From assembly GCA_009914555.1 (NCBI GenBank), contig WNDY01000005.1:62001-126000 (forward strand): a DNA stretch of 64,000 nt, read 5' to 3'. Positions 10,114 through 19,347 of this stretch are shown here, in pieces. How positions within the stretch are numbered: the first letter of the stretch is position 1; the number at the start of each line of letters is the position of its first letter. The position numbers were made by a program, and so were the translations under genes. The notes beneath the pieces were generated by a model. The model worked only from the letters and a program-made list of their open reading frames with translations. It made no database searches and was not told the DNA's origin. This DNA is from Xylophilus sp. GTDB lineage: Bacteria > Pseudomonadota > Gammaproteobacteria > Burkholderiales > Burkholderiaceae_C.

Positions 10114-10145
10114 GGCTCCCGTCTCCGCTGGCGGGAGAGGGAGCC
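10114..10145. repeat. Intergenic hairpin of the CTCCC/GGGAG repeat type
   Basis: GGCTCCC pairs with GGGAGCC and, inside, TCTCC with GGGAGA around a GCTGGC loop. It sits seven bases beyond the TonB receptor stop codon and could act as a terminator or mRNA-stabilising element. The same theme recurs near 30.9 kb and 50.7 kb. Confidence 0.55.
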
Positions 10146-10151
10146 CTCCGG

Positions 10152-12971
10152 TCAGAGCTTGCCGGTCAGCATGACGCCGACCCAGCGTGGAATGCCGGGC
10201 ACGTAGCTGTTCCAGGTCTTGGACAGCGGCGTCCGGTCGTCGAACACGTTCTTGATCAGCAGGCTGACGTCGAACTTCTTGTCCGCGCGGCCCAGGCCGA
10301 TCGAGAGGTCGGTGATGCTCGATCCCTTGATCCACGCGTAGGACGACAGCGAGTTGTCCGAGTTGTATTTGCTGTTGTAGGCCGTGTTCAGGCTCACGTG
10401 GAACACCTTGTCGCTGAACACCGGCTGGTGCCAGTCCACGCCGATGTTGAAGGTGTACTTGGAGGCGCCCGGCAGCGTCTGGCCCGAGACGTCGCGGTAC
10501 GCCGATGCGCCCGTGTAACCGTTCTCGCTCGGCTGCGCCGCGTTGGGGAAGTACTTGTACTTGGCGTCGGTGTAGGCGCCGGCGAAGCGGATGGTGGTGC
10601 GCGGCAGGCCGCCGTAGACGCCGTCGATCTCGATGCCCTTGGACTGGACCTTGGGCACGTTGCCGGTGGCGGTGGTGTAGTAGTACGAGCCGTCGTTGTT
10701 GAGCAGCGTGGTGTGCTGGTCGACGACGCGCACCGACTGCTGGTAGTCGTGGATGTTGGTGAGGTAGGCCGCGGCATTGAAGACCAGGGTCTTGTCCAGC
10801 AGCGCAGACTTGAAGCCCACCTCGAACGAGTTGGTCTTCTCCGCCTTGACGAGGTTGGACACGCCGTTGGTCAATTGCGAGATGCCGGCCTTCTCGCCGT
10901 ACTGCCACGAGAAGTAGGTCGTCAGGTCGTCGTTGACCTTGTAGGACGGGCTGAGCACGAAGGCCGGCTGCACCTTGTGGAAGCGTTCGGCCTGCGTCGT
11001 GCCGAAGAGCACCCCGGCCTGCGAGGCGCGGATGGACTTCGCGTCGGCCACCTGCTGTTTCTGCGCGGCCGTGAGCGCGCTGTAGGTGGAGACGCCGAAG
11101 TACTTGGACGCCAGCGCATTCGCCAGCGCGAGCTGCGTCGCCGAGTTGGCGGAGGTGAGTTCGCCGGTCGAGCTGGAGGCGAAGCCGCCCTGGTCCGCGC
11201 TGTTCAGTTCGGCCGCGTCGCCGTTGCTCTTGATGTAGGAGCTGCCGGTGTTGCTGCGGTTCTCCAGCGTGAGGCGCAAGCCGCCCGTCAAGGTGAGGTA
11301 GTCGGTTGCGTGCCAGTCGGCCTGGCCGAAGATGGCCGCGCTCCTGTTGTCGATGAGCTGCAGCCCCGTCGGGCTGCTGTAGGCCAGCGACAGGCCGTTG
11401 AGCGACGAGCGCATCAGCGCCTGGCCGGCGGCGGTGGCGTCGAGCCGGTTGTACTGGGCCGTACTCGCGTAATAGGCTCCGGCATCGGCGCCGAAGACCT
11501 TTTGGTATTCGGCGTTGTTCTTCACCTGCAGCAGGTAAAGCCCGGTCTGCCAGTCCACCGCGCCGCCCTTCTTGGAGCTCAGACGCAGCTCCTGGCTGAG
11601 CTGCGTGTACTTGTTGTAGAAGCCGCCGCTCTGGCGCGCGATGTCGAAGGGCGTGCCGTCGTCGTTGACGGCGTGGAAGTAGTAGTTGGTCCAGTTGCTG
11701 ATCGAGGTCAGCGTGTTGTCGCCGAGGTTCCAGTTCAGCTCGGCCGTCGCGCCCCGGCTGCCCGTGGTCACGCCGCGTGCCAGGTCGTTGTTGACGTTCT
11801 TGCCGTCGCGCCCGCCGTAGAGGTAGTCGTCGGCGTAGGTGTAGCTCGTGTTCTGCGTGAACCAGCGCCGGCCGAGGCGCGTGGACGCGTCGGTGCTGAG
11901 CGTGTTGGTGCTTCCGTTGGAGTAGACGGTGGGCGTGGGGGTGTTGATGCTGCGGCCGTTCGTGTGTTCCTCCAGCCTCGGGGCGAAGTTCAGCGAGAAG
12001 CGGGCGTCGAAGTCGGGGGTGGGCGTGAGCAGGAACTGTGCGCGGCCGGCGATGCGGTTGATGTCGCCATAGGTGACGTTGACGTTGTAGGGGTCGTGCA
12101 GATCGCCGTCACCCTTGTCGAACACGAAGCTGCCGCGCCAGGCGAGCAGGTCGTCGATGACCGGGCCGCCGGCGGCCAGCGTGCCGGTGTAGCGGTTGTT
12201 CTGGCCGTAGAGCAGCGACCAGTCGGCGCTCGGCGTGAAGGAGGGCCGCTTGGTCGTGATGTTGATCGCGCCCAGGCTGCTGTTCTTGCCCAGCAGCGTG
12301 CCCTGCGGCCCGCGCGTCACCTCGACGGTGTCGATGTCGGTGAAGTAGTAGCTGGAGATCAGCGCGTTGTAGGCGTAGCTCACGCCGTCGACGATCACGC
12401 CGACGCTCGGATCCTGCGCCTCGGTCTGCGACTGTTTGGCCACGCCCCGGATCGACAGGCTGCTGGTGCGCTGGTTGCCGTAGTTCCAGGAGATGTTGCC
12501 TACGCGCTTGACGATGGACTGGACGTCGTTGGCCTGGAGCCGGTCGAGTTCGGCGCCGCTCACCACGGAGACGGACAGCGGCACGTCCTGCAGCTTCTCG
12601 ATGCGGTTGCGTGAGCGCACGACCACGGTGTCGAGCGCCACCGGCGCGTCCGGGTCGGCCTGCGGCTGCGGCGCGGCTGCGGCGGACGGTTCGGCCGCCG
12701 GGGCCGCGGCAGGCGATTCCGCCGCGCGGGCTGCCGGGGCGCCGGGCTGCTGCTCCTGCTGCTGGCGTGCGAGCTGTTCCTTCAGGCGCGCGACCTCGGC
12801 CTGCAGGTCGGAGATCGTCCGGTCCTTGTCCTGCTGCTGTGCATGGACCGGCGCGGTCGCCAGCAGCGCGGAAGCGCACAGGGCGGCGACGGGCGCCAGG
12901 CGGAAGGGGACAGGGCCTGCGAGTGACGGGCGCGGTAAACGAATGGAGCCTGCCCTGGATATTGTGGTCAT
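10152..12971 (-). CDS. TonB-dependent outer-membrane receptor with N-terminal coiled coil
   Basis: Receptor of 939 residues. A signal peptide ends near ATAPVHA. It is followed by a heptad-like stretch (DRTISDLQAEVARLKEQLAR) and a Pro/Ala-rich linker of about 50 residues. Then come a TonB box region (DTVVVRSRNRIEKL), the plug with LQDVPLSVSVV and VEVTRGPQGTLLGKNSSLGAINI, and the beta-barrel ending in the aromatic-poor LTGKL. Its place between a monooxygenase and a taurine-type ABC/dioxygenase set suggests uptake of a bulky sulfonate or sulfate ester. The coiled coil before the plug is unusual. The substrate is not readable from sequence. Confidence 0.9.
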   Translation of the reverse strand: MTTISRAGSIRLPRPSLAGPVPFRLAPVAALCASALLATAPVHAQQQDKDRTISDLQAEVARLKEQLARQQQEQQPGAPAARAAESPAAAPAAEPSAAAAPQPQADPDAPVALDTVVVRSRNRIEKLQDVPLSVSVVSGAELDRLQANDVQSIVKRVGNISWNYGNQRTSSLSIRGVAKQSQTEAQDPSVGVIVDGVSYAYNALISSYYFTDIDTVEVTRGPQGTLLGKNSSLGAINITTKRPSFTPSADWSLLYGQNNRYTGTLAAGGPVIDDLLAWRGSFVFDKGDGDLHDPYNVNVTYGDINRIAGRAQFLLTPTPDFDARFSLNFAPRLEEHTNGRSINTPTPTVYSNGSTNTLSTDASTRLGRRWFTQNTSYTYADDYLYGGRDGKNVNNDLARGVTTGSRGATAELNWNLGDNTLTSISNWTNYYFHAVNDDGTPFDIARQSGGFYNKYTQLSQELRLSSKKGGAVDWQTGLYLLQVKNNAEYQKVFGADAGAYYASTAQYNRLDATAAGQALMRSSLNGLSLAYSSPTGLQLIDNRSAAIFGQADWHATDYLTLTGGLRLTLENRSNTGSSYIKSNGDAAELNSADQGGFASSSTGELTSANSATQLALANALASKYFGVSTYSALTAAQKQQVADAKSIRASQAGVLFGTTQAERFHKVQPAFVLSPSYKVNDDLTTYFSWQYGEKAGISQLTNGVSNLVKAEKTNSFEVGFKSALLDKTLVFNAAAYLTNIHDYQQSVRVVDQHTTLLNNDGSYYYTTATGNVPKVQSKGIEIDGVYGGLPRTTIRFAGAYTDAKYKYFPNAAQPSENGYTGASAYRDVSGQTLPGASKYTFNIGVDWHQPVFSDKVFHVSLNTAYNSKYNSDNSLSSYAWIKGSSITDLSIGLGRADKKFDVSLLIKNVFDDRTPLSKTWNSYVPGIPRWVGVMLTGKL

Positions 12972-13004
12972 CGGAGTCGCCTCGTGAGTGGGGAAGTGGG
13001 GAAT

Positions 13005-13020
13005 GGCCGCCGCGGCGGCC
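13005..13020. repeat. Perfect 16-bp GC palindrome between tauD-like and receptor genes
   Basis: GGCCGCCGCGGCGGCC is its own reverse complement and can form a strong stem. It lies in the 68-bp gap between the dioxygenase stop and the receptor start, and could lower read-through from the ABC/dioxygenase genes. Confidence 0.4.
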
Positions 13021-13039
13021 GGGAACGGAGCGGTCTGGA

Positions 13040-14035
13040 TCAGTCCAGCGTGTAGAACGGCTCGCCGACCACCTGCCGGGAGACGAAGCCGTCCGGACCG
13101 GTGGCGTGGCTCGCACCCACGGTGGTGCGGTGCACGATGCGCTCGTCATGGAAGTTGCGGCCGTCCACCGGGCCCCAGTGCACGGTGGAGCGGTTGTCCC
13201 AGACCGCCAGCGAGTCCGGCGTCCAGCGGAAGCGCACGTGCAGGTCGAGCCGGCCCGCCAGTTCTTCCTTGAAGTAGGTGAGCAGCGTGTCGCTTTCACT
13301 CTCGGAGAGGCCGACGATGTACTTGGCGAAGCCGCCGACGAACAGGGCCTTGCGGCCGCTCTCGGGGTGCACGCGCACGAGCGGATGGATGGCGAGGAAG
13401 GGACCGCTGGTGCGGCCGTCCCAGCGCGGCGGCGGGGGGTGGCCGGCGGCGGCGTCGTAGCGCGCGTGGGCCACTTGCAGCGTGTCGGCAAAGCGCTGGA
13501 GTGCGGGCGAGAGGCTGTCGTACAGGGCCTCCAGGTCGGCCCAGGCCGTGTCGCCGCCCACCGGCGGGATCTTCACGCCGCGCAGCAAGCTGAAGTCCGC
13601 CGGGTTGGCGAGAAAGGTGATGTCGGTGTGCCAGCCGCGCGCCCGGTGCGGGCGGCTCTGTGCACGCCAGAGCTGCGCCTCGGCCTCGGTGAAGCTGCTG
13701 CCGCGCTTGACCTCGGGCTCGGACTTCACGTTGCGCTTGACCTCGGGTTGTTCCTCGGAAATGCCGTTGGTGACCGGGTGGGCCGGAGTGACGCCGCCGA
13801 AGTAGCGCGAGAAGCGCACCTGCTCGGCGTCGGTGATCGGTTGGTCGCGGAAGAACAGCACCTTGCGGTCGACCAGCGCCTGCCGCAGCGCGGCCACGGT
13901 GGAGGCGTCGAGTTCGTCGCGCAGGTCGATGCCCGAGACTTCGGAGCCGATCAGCGGAGTGAGCGGCGCGAAGCGTAGCGCGGTGGGTGCGGCGGCCGGC
14001 TGCTGGGCCGGGCGGTCGAGTACGTCGGTGGACAT
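13040..14035 (-). CDS. TauD/TfdA-family Fe(II)/2-oxoglutarate dioxygenase
   Basis: Dioxygenase of 331 residues that hydroxylates the carbon next to the sulfo or sulfate group so that sulfite or sulfate is released. Iron ligands are visible: the HxD of GWHTDITF and a distal His in the HDERIVHRTTV block, where the Arg that binds 2-oxoglutarate is also expected. The ATG is chosen because AGGAG precedes it by nine bases; the longer reading adds an unlikely leader. Family members act on taurine, alkyl sulfates or 2,4-D. Co-direction with a taurine-type importer favours an organosulfur substrate. Confidence 0.88.
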   Translation of the reverse strand: MSTDVLDRPAQQPAAAPTALRFAPLTPLIGSEVSGIDLRDELDASTVAALRQALVDRKVLFFRDQPITDAEQVRFSRYFGGVTPAHPVTNGISEEQPEVKRNVKSEPEVKRGSSFTEAEAQLWRAQSRPHRARGWHTDITFLANPADFSLLRGVKIPPVGGDTAWADLEALYDSLSPALQRFADTLQVAHARYDAAAGHPPPPRWDGRTSGPFLAIHPLVRVHPESGRKALFVGGFAKYIVGLSESESDTLLTYFKEELAGRLDLHVRFRWTPDSLAVWDNRSTVHWGPVDGRNFHDERIVHRTTVGASHATGPDGFVSRQVVGEPFYTLD

Positions 14036-14152
14036 AGTGGAAGCTCCTGTCGTGAGGGGAAAAAAAGGCGCGGCCAGTACCAGGGGCGGCCGCGAGGCCC
14101 CATGCATCGGGGAGAAAAAAGATGGATCGGCGACGGGCGCGTGGCCCGCAGC

Positions 14153-14917
<765 letters not shown>

Positions 14918-14928
14918 GGCGGCGCTTC

Positions 14929-15825
14929 CTACCTGGCCAGGGTCCGGCGCCAGGCGAGCGTGCGGCGTTCGAGCCAGCGCACGCCATAGTCCGAGGCCAG
15001 CCCGAGCAGCGCGTAGAGCACCAGGCCCACGAGCATCACGTCGGTCTGCGCATAGTTGCGCGCGAGGTTGATCATGTAGCCGATGCCGCTGGTGGCGTTG
15101 AACTCCTCGACCACGACGAGGCCGAGCCACGAGCCGATCAGCGCGAAGCGCAGGCCCAGGAAGAAGCCCGGCAGCGCGCCCGGCAGCACCACGTGGCGGA
15201 TGAACTGCGGATAGGACAGCCGCAGCGTCTCGGCCAGCTCCACATAGCGGATGTCGATGCCGCGCAGCGCGTTGTGGGTGTGGATGTAGATCGGCGTGAA
15301 GGCGCCGATCGCGATGACCATCACCTTCATGTATTCGCCGATGCCGAACCAGAGGATGAAGAACGGGATCAGCGCGAGCGAGGGCACGGCGCGCTTGACC
15401 TGCACGAGGCCGTCGAACAGGTAGCCGCCCGAGAGCGTGAGGCCCGAGATCAGCGCGACGACCACGCCCGCGAGGGTGCCGAGCGCCAGGCCCTGCGCCG
15501 CGCGCCATGCCGAGACGGCCAGGTTGGCCTGCAGGCGGCCCTGCGCGATGAGGTCGATGCTGGTGGTGACCGCGATCCAGGGTGCGGGCAGGATGCGCTT
15601 GTCGATCCATCCCGTGGCCGAGCCGATGGTCCAGACGACGAGCAGCAGCGCGGGCCCGATCCACCAGCCCCAGCGCCAGCCGCTCCCCAGGCCCAGGCGG
15701 CGCGTGCGCGGCCGGCTGTCGGCCCCTGCCGGTGCCGGGGATTCGGATACGAGGGCCACGCCGGCGCCGGAAGGGTCGGAGATTGCGCGCAGGGATGGGG
15801 AGGGGCGGGAGAGTATGGCGCTCAT
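14929..15825 (-). CDS. ABC importer permease, TauC/SsuC type
   Basis: Permease of 298 residues with a hydrophilic N-terminus of about 50 residues and then six hydrophobic segments. The EAA loop region is AETLRLSYPQFIRHVVLPGALPGFFLGLR. Its ATG overlaps the stop of the binding-protein gene (ATGA). Confidence 0.92.
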   Translation of the reverse strand: MSAILSRPSPSLRAISDPSGAGVALVSESPAPAGADSRPRTRRLGLGSGWRWGWWIGPALLLVVWTIGSATGWIDKRILPAPWIAVTTSIDLIAQGRLQANLAVSAWRAAQGLALGTLAGVVVALISGLTLSGGYLFDGLVQVKRAVPSLALIPFFILWFGIGEYMKVMVIAIGAFTPIYIHTHNALRGIDIRYVELAETLRLSYPQFIRHVVLPGALPGFFLGLRFALIGSWLGLVVVEEFNATSGIGYMINLARNYAQTDVMLVGLVLYALLGLASDYGVRWLERRTLAWRRTLAR

Positions 15826-16952
15826 GGGGTCTTGTGTGACAGGCTGTCGTGGCTGGCCGCGGCGACGGTGGACGCGGCGTCTTCCTGGGGGACTTTCTCG
15901 AAGCGGCGGTCGAACAGCGTGGCGGCGTCGAAGCGCTCGCGGCCGATCTGGTCCGCCATGAAGTCGATAGTCTGCTGCTGGTACGCGATCACGTCGTCCC
16001 AGTCTTTCGGGGTCTCGCCGGCGCCGCCGCCGTGCTCGATGATCCAGCGCGCGTCTTCGAGCGAGACGTGCTGGTCCTGGAGGTAATAGATCCGGTTCCA
16101 TTCCTCGCGGTGTTCGCGGGTCCAGTCGGCCGCGCGCGCGTGCAACTTCACGTATTCGCGGATCGCGGCGGCCTTGGCCGGGTCTTCGAGCGTCTCGGTA
16201 CGCACGTAGAGGATGCCGGCGTCGTCGCGGAAGGGTCCGTGTTCGAGGAGGCGCGCACCTTCCTTGCCGTAGTCGGCGACGTAGCGCTTGGTGGTGAGCG
16301 CGGCCCGGCCCAGCGGAGCCGCGTCGACGAGGTTGCTGGCCAGCGCGTTGTCGTAGACGCCGGCGGTGGCGGGAAGATCCACCAGCTGCACATCCCTGGT
16401 CGTGAGGCCGGCCACCTTGAGCGTGTTGAGCACGACAGCTCCCTGCGCCTGGCCGGGGCTGAAGGCGATCTTCTTGCCTTTGAGGTCGGCGAGCGTCCGG
16501 ATGCCGGACCCGGGCGAGGTGCCGATCACGTAGCCGGGATATTTGAGCGGCTCGCGCTTCTGGCGCCAGGCGATGATCTTGACCGGGATGCCGACCCAGA
16601 TCGCGTGGATCGGCGGGATGTTGGCCGCCGAGCCGATATCGAGCGCCCGGGCCTGGAACGCCTCCGTGACGGCCGGTCCGCCGGAGATGTTGGCCCACTC
16701 GATCTCGAACGGCAGGTTCTTGTCCCAGCCCAGGTGGTGCGCGACACGCTGCGTCGTCGGGTCTCCGACGACGAGGCGGGTACCGGGAGGGATGACGGTG
16801 GGCAGCGGCGCGTCGAGCGGCAGCCGGGCCGTGGCGTGCGCACCCGGGTCCGTGCGCCGCCCGACGATGGCCCAGCCCGCGGTGGCGAGCACGGCCAGGG
16901 TGACCAGGACGGCGGCGGCGATGCGCCGTCGTCCGGCGCGCTCAGCGGTCAT
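15822..16952 (-). CDS. ABC importer substrate-binding protein, aliphatic sulfonate (SsuA) type
   Basis: Binding protein of 376 residues with an N-terminal hydrophobic segment ([20 protein letters not shown]) lacking a clear lipobox, so signal peptide or membrane anchor. SsuA features include [32 protein letters not shown] pocket sequence and [28 protein letters not shown]. It is first gene of the binding protein-permease-ATPase-TauD series and has a -24/-12 promoter about 145 bases upstream. An ATG 33 codons earlier is possible but adds an arginine-rich leader. Confidence 0.88.
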   Translation of the reverse strand: MTAERAGRRRIAAAVLVTLAVLATAGWAIVGRRTDPGAHATARLPLDAPLPTVIPPGTRLVVGDPTTQRVAHHLGWDKNLPFEIEWANISGGPAVTEAFQARALDIGSAANIPPIHAIWVGIPVKIIAWRQKREPLKYPGYVIGTSPGSGIRTLADLKGKKIAFSPGQAQGAVVLNTLKVAGLTTRDVQLVDLPATAGVYDNALASNLVDAAPLGRAALTTKRYVADYGKEGARLLEHGPFRDDAGILYVRTETLEDPAKAAAIREYVKLHARAADWTREHREEWNRIYYLQDQHVSLEDARWIIEHGGGAGETPKDWDDVIAYQQQTIDFMADQIGRERFDAATLFDRRFEKVPQEDAASTVAAASHDSLSHKTP

Positions 16953-17094
16953 GGCGGGTGTCCCGTTGGGGCTGAGCGCCGGGGATCGTCGTCGAGTATT
17001 GCATCTGGTCACGGCCTTTCGGTTTCGGGAAAAGAACATGGCAAGGGAGGTCCGGGCGCCGCATGCAGCACCCTGCCGGTTCAGCCTGTCCTTT

Positions 17095-17110
17095 TGCAGA
17101 GATCGTGCCG
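17095..17110 (-). promoter_or_regulatory. sigma-54 promoter of the SsuA/TauD operon
   Basis: Minus strand CGGCAC, five bases, CTGCA. The GG and GC dinucleotides are correctly spaced; the first base of the -24 box and of the -12 box differ from consensus. It faces the binding-protein gene. The surrounding 586-bp divergent gap also holds a palindrome and a pyrimidine tract, listed separately. Confidence 0.6.
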
Positions 17111-17198
17111 GCCGTGCCAGCCGCCACCAGGCCGGATCTGCTGCCTGCCCGGCCGCGCGCGGCCGCGTCGGCCTGTTGTGCGGCGCCGGGCCAGCGCG

Positions 17199-17218
17199 GC
17201 TGCTGCTGCCGCAGCAGC
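17199..17218. promoter_or_regulatory. Candidate enhancer: GCTGCTGC-TGCC-GCAGCAGC inverted repeat
   Basis: Eight-base perfect arms with a four-base spacer, about 100 bp upstream of the minus-strand sigma-54 promoter and about 120 bp upstream of a weaker plus-strand one. That distance suits an activator enhancer. Assignment to SfnR is inference. Confidence 0.4.
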
Positions 17219-17327
17219 GGCGCGGCGGGCTGTTGGCTGGCGGGCAATGCCGGCCGGCGCATCGGTGGCGATCGCATGTGCTCATGCGGAATTCCTGCAA
17301 GCGCCCGGCGGCGGGCGGCTTGCCGCG

Positions 17328-17344
17328 TTGGCTGCGATCGTGCA
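17328..17344 (+). promoter_or_regulatory. Weak sigma-54-like promoter toward the aldo/keto reductase
   Basis: TTGGCTGCGATCGTGCA keeps TTGGC, the TGCA end and the GG-to-GC spacing but has three consensus mismatches. It lies about 195 bases before the reductase start. Confidence 0.3.
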
Positions 17345-17484
17345 ATGCTGCGCGGCGCAAGTGTGAGAAAACAGCAGCTTGCGGCGCCGCGGTGCTGCGA
17401 GCGGGCCAGTGCGGCGGCGTTGCCGCAGGCACGGGATTCGCGTGCAGGGGGTGCCGGTGCGCGCGCCGCGCGCGCATGCACCTG

Positions 17485-17523
17485 CCTTTTCCTTCCCTTC
17501 CTCCCTTCCTTTCCTTTTCCTTC
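17485..17523 (+). other. 39-nt uninterrupted pyrimidine tract before the aldo/keto reductase
   Basis: Thirty-nine consecutive C or T residues end 15 bases before the ATG, where a Shine-Dalgarno would normally be, and no purine-rich ribosome site is present. A U/C-rich leader can be bound by ribosomal protein S1, and the duplex is a mirror-like purine/pyrimidine run that could adopt a triplex. Function unknown. Confidence 0.6.
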
Positions 17524-17538
17524 GTTCTATTTCCGCTC

Positions 17539-18516
17539 ATGCAATACCGACGACTTGGCCGCAGCGGCCTGCAGGTCAGCGCGCTTTCCCTCGGCTCCTG
17601 GGTGAACTTCGGCAACCAGACCGATGAGAAAGCCGCTATCGAAATCCTCGCCGCCGCGCGCGACGGCGGCATCAACTTCCTCGACAACGCCGAGGGCTAT
17701 GCCAAGGGCGAGTCCGAGCGCATCATGGGCGCGGCGCTCAAGGCGCTCGGCTGGCAGCGCGACCGCTTCGTGGTGACCACCAAGTTCTTCGGCGGCCTGG
17801 GCACCGGCCCCAACGAGGGCCGCACGCTCAACCGCAAGTACCTGCTGGGCGCCATCGACGGCTCGCTCGCGCGGCTGCAGCTCGACCACGTGGACGTGGT
17901 CTACGCCCACCGGCCCGATCCCCACACGCCGATCGAGGAAACCGTCTGGGCCTTCCACGACATCATCCACCGCGGCAAGGCGCTGTACTGGGGCACGTCG
18001 GAATGGAGCGCCGACGAGATCCGCGCGGCCTGGGACGTGGCCGAGCGCCACCACCTGCACAAGCCGGTGACCGAGCAGCCGCAGTACAACCTGCTGCACC
18101 GCCGGCGCGTGGAGCAGGAGTACGCGCGGCTTTATGGAGACATCGGCCTGGGCCTGACGGTGTGGAGTCCGCTGGCCGGCGGCCTGCTGAGCGGCAAGTA
18201 CCTCGACGGCGTGCCCGAGGGCAGCCGCGCGGCCGTTTCCAGCTTCGGCGGCGGGCATCTGAAGCAGCGCATCGCCGATGCGCGCCTGCACGAGGGCGTG
18301 CGCGCGCTGGCCGGCATCGCGGCCGAACTCGGCACCACGCTGCCGAAGCTGGCGCTCGCCTGGGTGCTGCGCAACCCGCGCGTGTCCACCGCGATCACCG
18401 GCGCCACGGCAGTGGCGCAGCTGCAGGAGAACCTCGGCGCGCTCGACGTGCTGGGCCGCATCGACGATGCGCTCGTGGCGCGCATCGACGCGGCGCTGGA
18501 GGGGCTGGTGGCTTGA
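17539..18516 (+). CDS. Aldo/keto reductase, AKR6/YghZ-like
   Basis: NADPH-dependent oxidoreductase of 325 residues in a TIM barrel. The catalytic tetrad of the family is visible: Asp in [16 protein letters not shown], Tyr in the same block, Lys in VVTTKFFGG and His in VVYAHRPDP. It resembles the AKR6 group (potassium-channel beta subunits, YghZ) that reduces aldehydes such as methylglyoxal. Context suggests it reduces an aldehyde left after desulfonation, which is inference. The kinase gene follows within ten bases. Confidence 0.88.
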   Translation: MQYRRLGRSGLQVSALSLGSWVNFGNQTDEKAAIEILAAARDGGINFLDNAEGYAKGESERIMGAALKALGWQRDRFVVTTKFFGGLGTGPNEGRTLNRKYLLGAIDGSLARLQLDHVDVVYAHRPDPHTPIEETVWAFHDIIHRGKALYWGTSEWSADEIRAAWDVAERHHLHKPVTEQPQYNLLHRRRVEQEYARLYGDIGLGLTVWSPLAGGLLSGKYLDGVPEGSRAAVSSFGGGHLKQRIADARLHEGVRALAGIAAELGTTLPKLALAWVLRNPRVSTAITGATAVAQLQENLGALDVLGRIDDALVARIDAALEGLVA

Positions 18517-18525
18517 CGGGCCGCC

Positions 18526-19101
18526 ATGGAAGGCACGGCGCTCCGCAGCGCGCCTCGGCTGCCCTGTCCGCGGCTGATCGTCCTGACCGGCCCGCCCGGC
18601 GCGGGCAAGTCCGCGCTGGCCCTGCACCTGTCGCAGCCGCTCGGGCTGCCGCTGATGGCGCGGGACCAGTTCAAGGCCGGGTGCGTTGCGACTGCCGGGC
18701 AAGGGCACGACGGCCTGCCGCCGGACACCAACCGGCAGGTCAATGCGGTCTTCTTCTCAGTCGTGCGGGCAATGGCGCGCGCAGGCATCAGCCTGCTGGC
18801 CGAGGCCGCTTTCCAGCACCCCTTGTGGCACGAGGGGCTGGGGCCGCTGGTCGGGCTGGCCGACATTCGCTTCATCGTTTGCGAACTGCCGGCGGCCGAG
18901 CGCGAACGCCGCCTCCTGCGCCGCGCGGCATCGGACCCCGGGCATGCGCGCCTGCACGGCCGCTCTCCGATGCAGGACGCCTACGAGCGGCCGCGGTTCG
19001 GGACCGCCTGCCTGGCCGTCGACACGTCGGCCGGATACGCGCCGCCGCTCGAAACGATTCTTGCCTTCGCGGCCGGTGTCCCGCCAGGTCTGGGAACGTA
19101 G
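18526..19101 (+). CDS. AAA/chloramphenicol-phosphotransferase-like P-loop kinase
   Basis: Small P-loop protein of 191 residues with Walker A TGPPGAGKSALA near residue 22. It has no signature of an ABC ATPase. ARDQFKAG after the P-loop and the Arg-rich lid ERERRLLRRAASD fit small-molecule kinases of the AAA_33/zeta-toxin-like group. Substrate unknown. It follows the reductase closely, so the two are probably co-transcribed. Confidence 0.7.
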   Translation: MEGTALRSAPRLPCPRLIVLTGPPGAGKSALALHLSQPLGLPLMARDQFKAGCVATAGQGHDGLPPDTNRQVNAVFFSVVRAMARAGISLLAEAAFQHPLWHEGLGPLVGLADIRFIVCELPAAERERRLLRRAASDPGHARLHGRSPMQDAYERPRFGTACLAVDTSAGYAPPLETILAFAAGVPPGLGT

Positions 19102-19174
19102 ACACGCTGCCGGGCTGAAGGCGCTCGGCGTCCGGCCGATGGCTGCCGCAGCCGCTGCGCGGCATGCTGCGCGC

Positions 19175-19188
19175 GCAGCAGCTGCTGC
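19175..19188. promoter_or_regulatory. Candidate enhancer: perfect palindrome GCAGCAGCTGCTGC
   Basis: A 14-bp perfect palindrome about 90 bp upstream of the plus-strand sigma-54 promoter before the amidohydrolase. Same CTGCTG/CAGCAG theme as near 17.2 and 23.03 kb. Confidence 0.4.
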
Positions 19189-19275
19189 CGTTGCCGCTGT
19201 GGCTGCCCCAACATTCGCATCGGCCCGCTGCGGGCCGCGCAGCATGGCAGGCGGCAGGCGCGAGGCAAGGGCGGC

Positions 19276-19291
19276 TGGCACGGCACCTGCA
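19276..19291 (+). promoter_or_regulatory. sigma-54 promoter of the amidohydrolase
   Basis: TGGCAC, five bases, CTGCA; one mismatch to the best consensus. Start expected near 19302, 46 bases before the ATG. Confidence 0.75.
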
Positions 19292-19347
19292 ACGAGCCGC
19301 GCGGCGCGTCCATGCCGGACGGCGCCCATCCACAGGAGTACGCATCC

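Noticed and set aside
10095..12614. Long open frames on the plus strand opposite the TonB receptor and other genes
   Set aside because: They are GC-rich antisense shadows without family motifs; the opposite strand encodes clear homologues over the same span.
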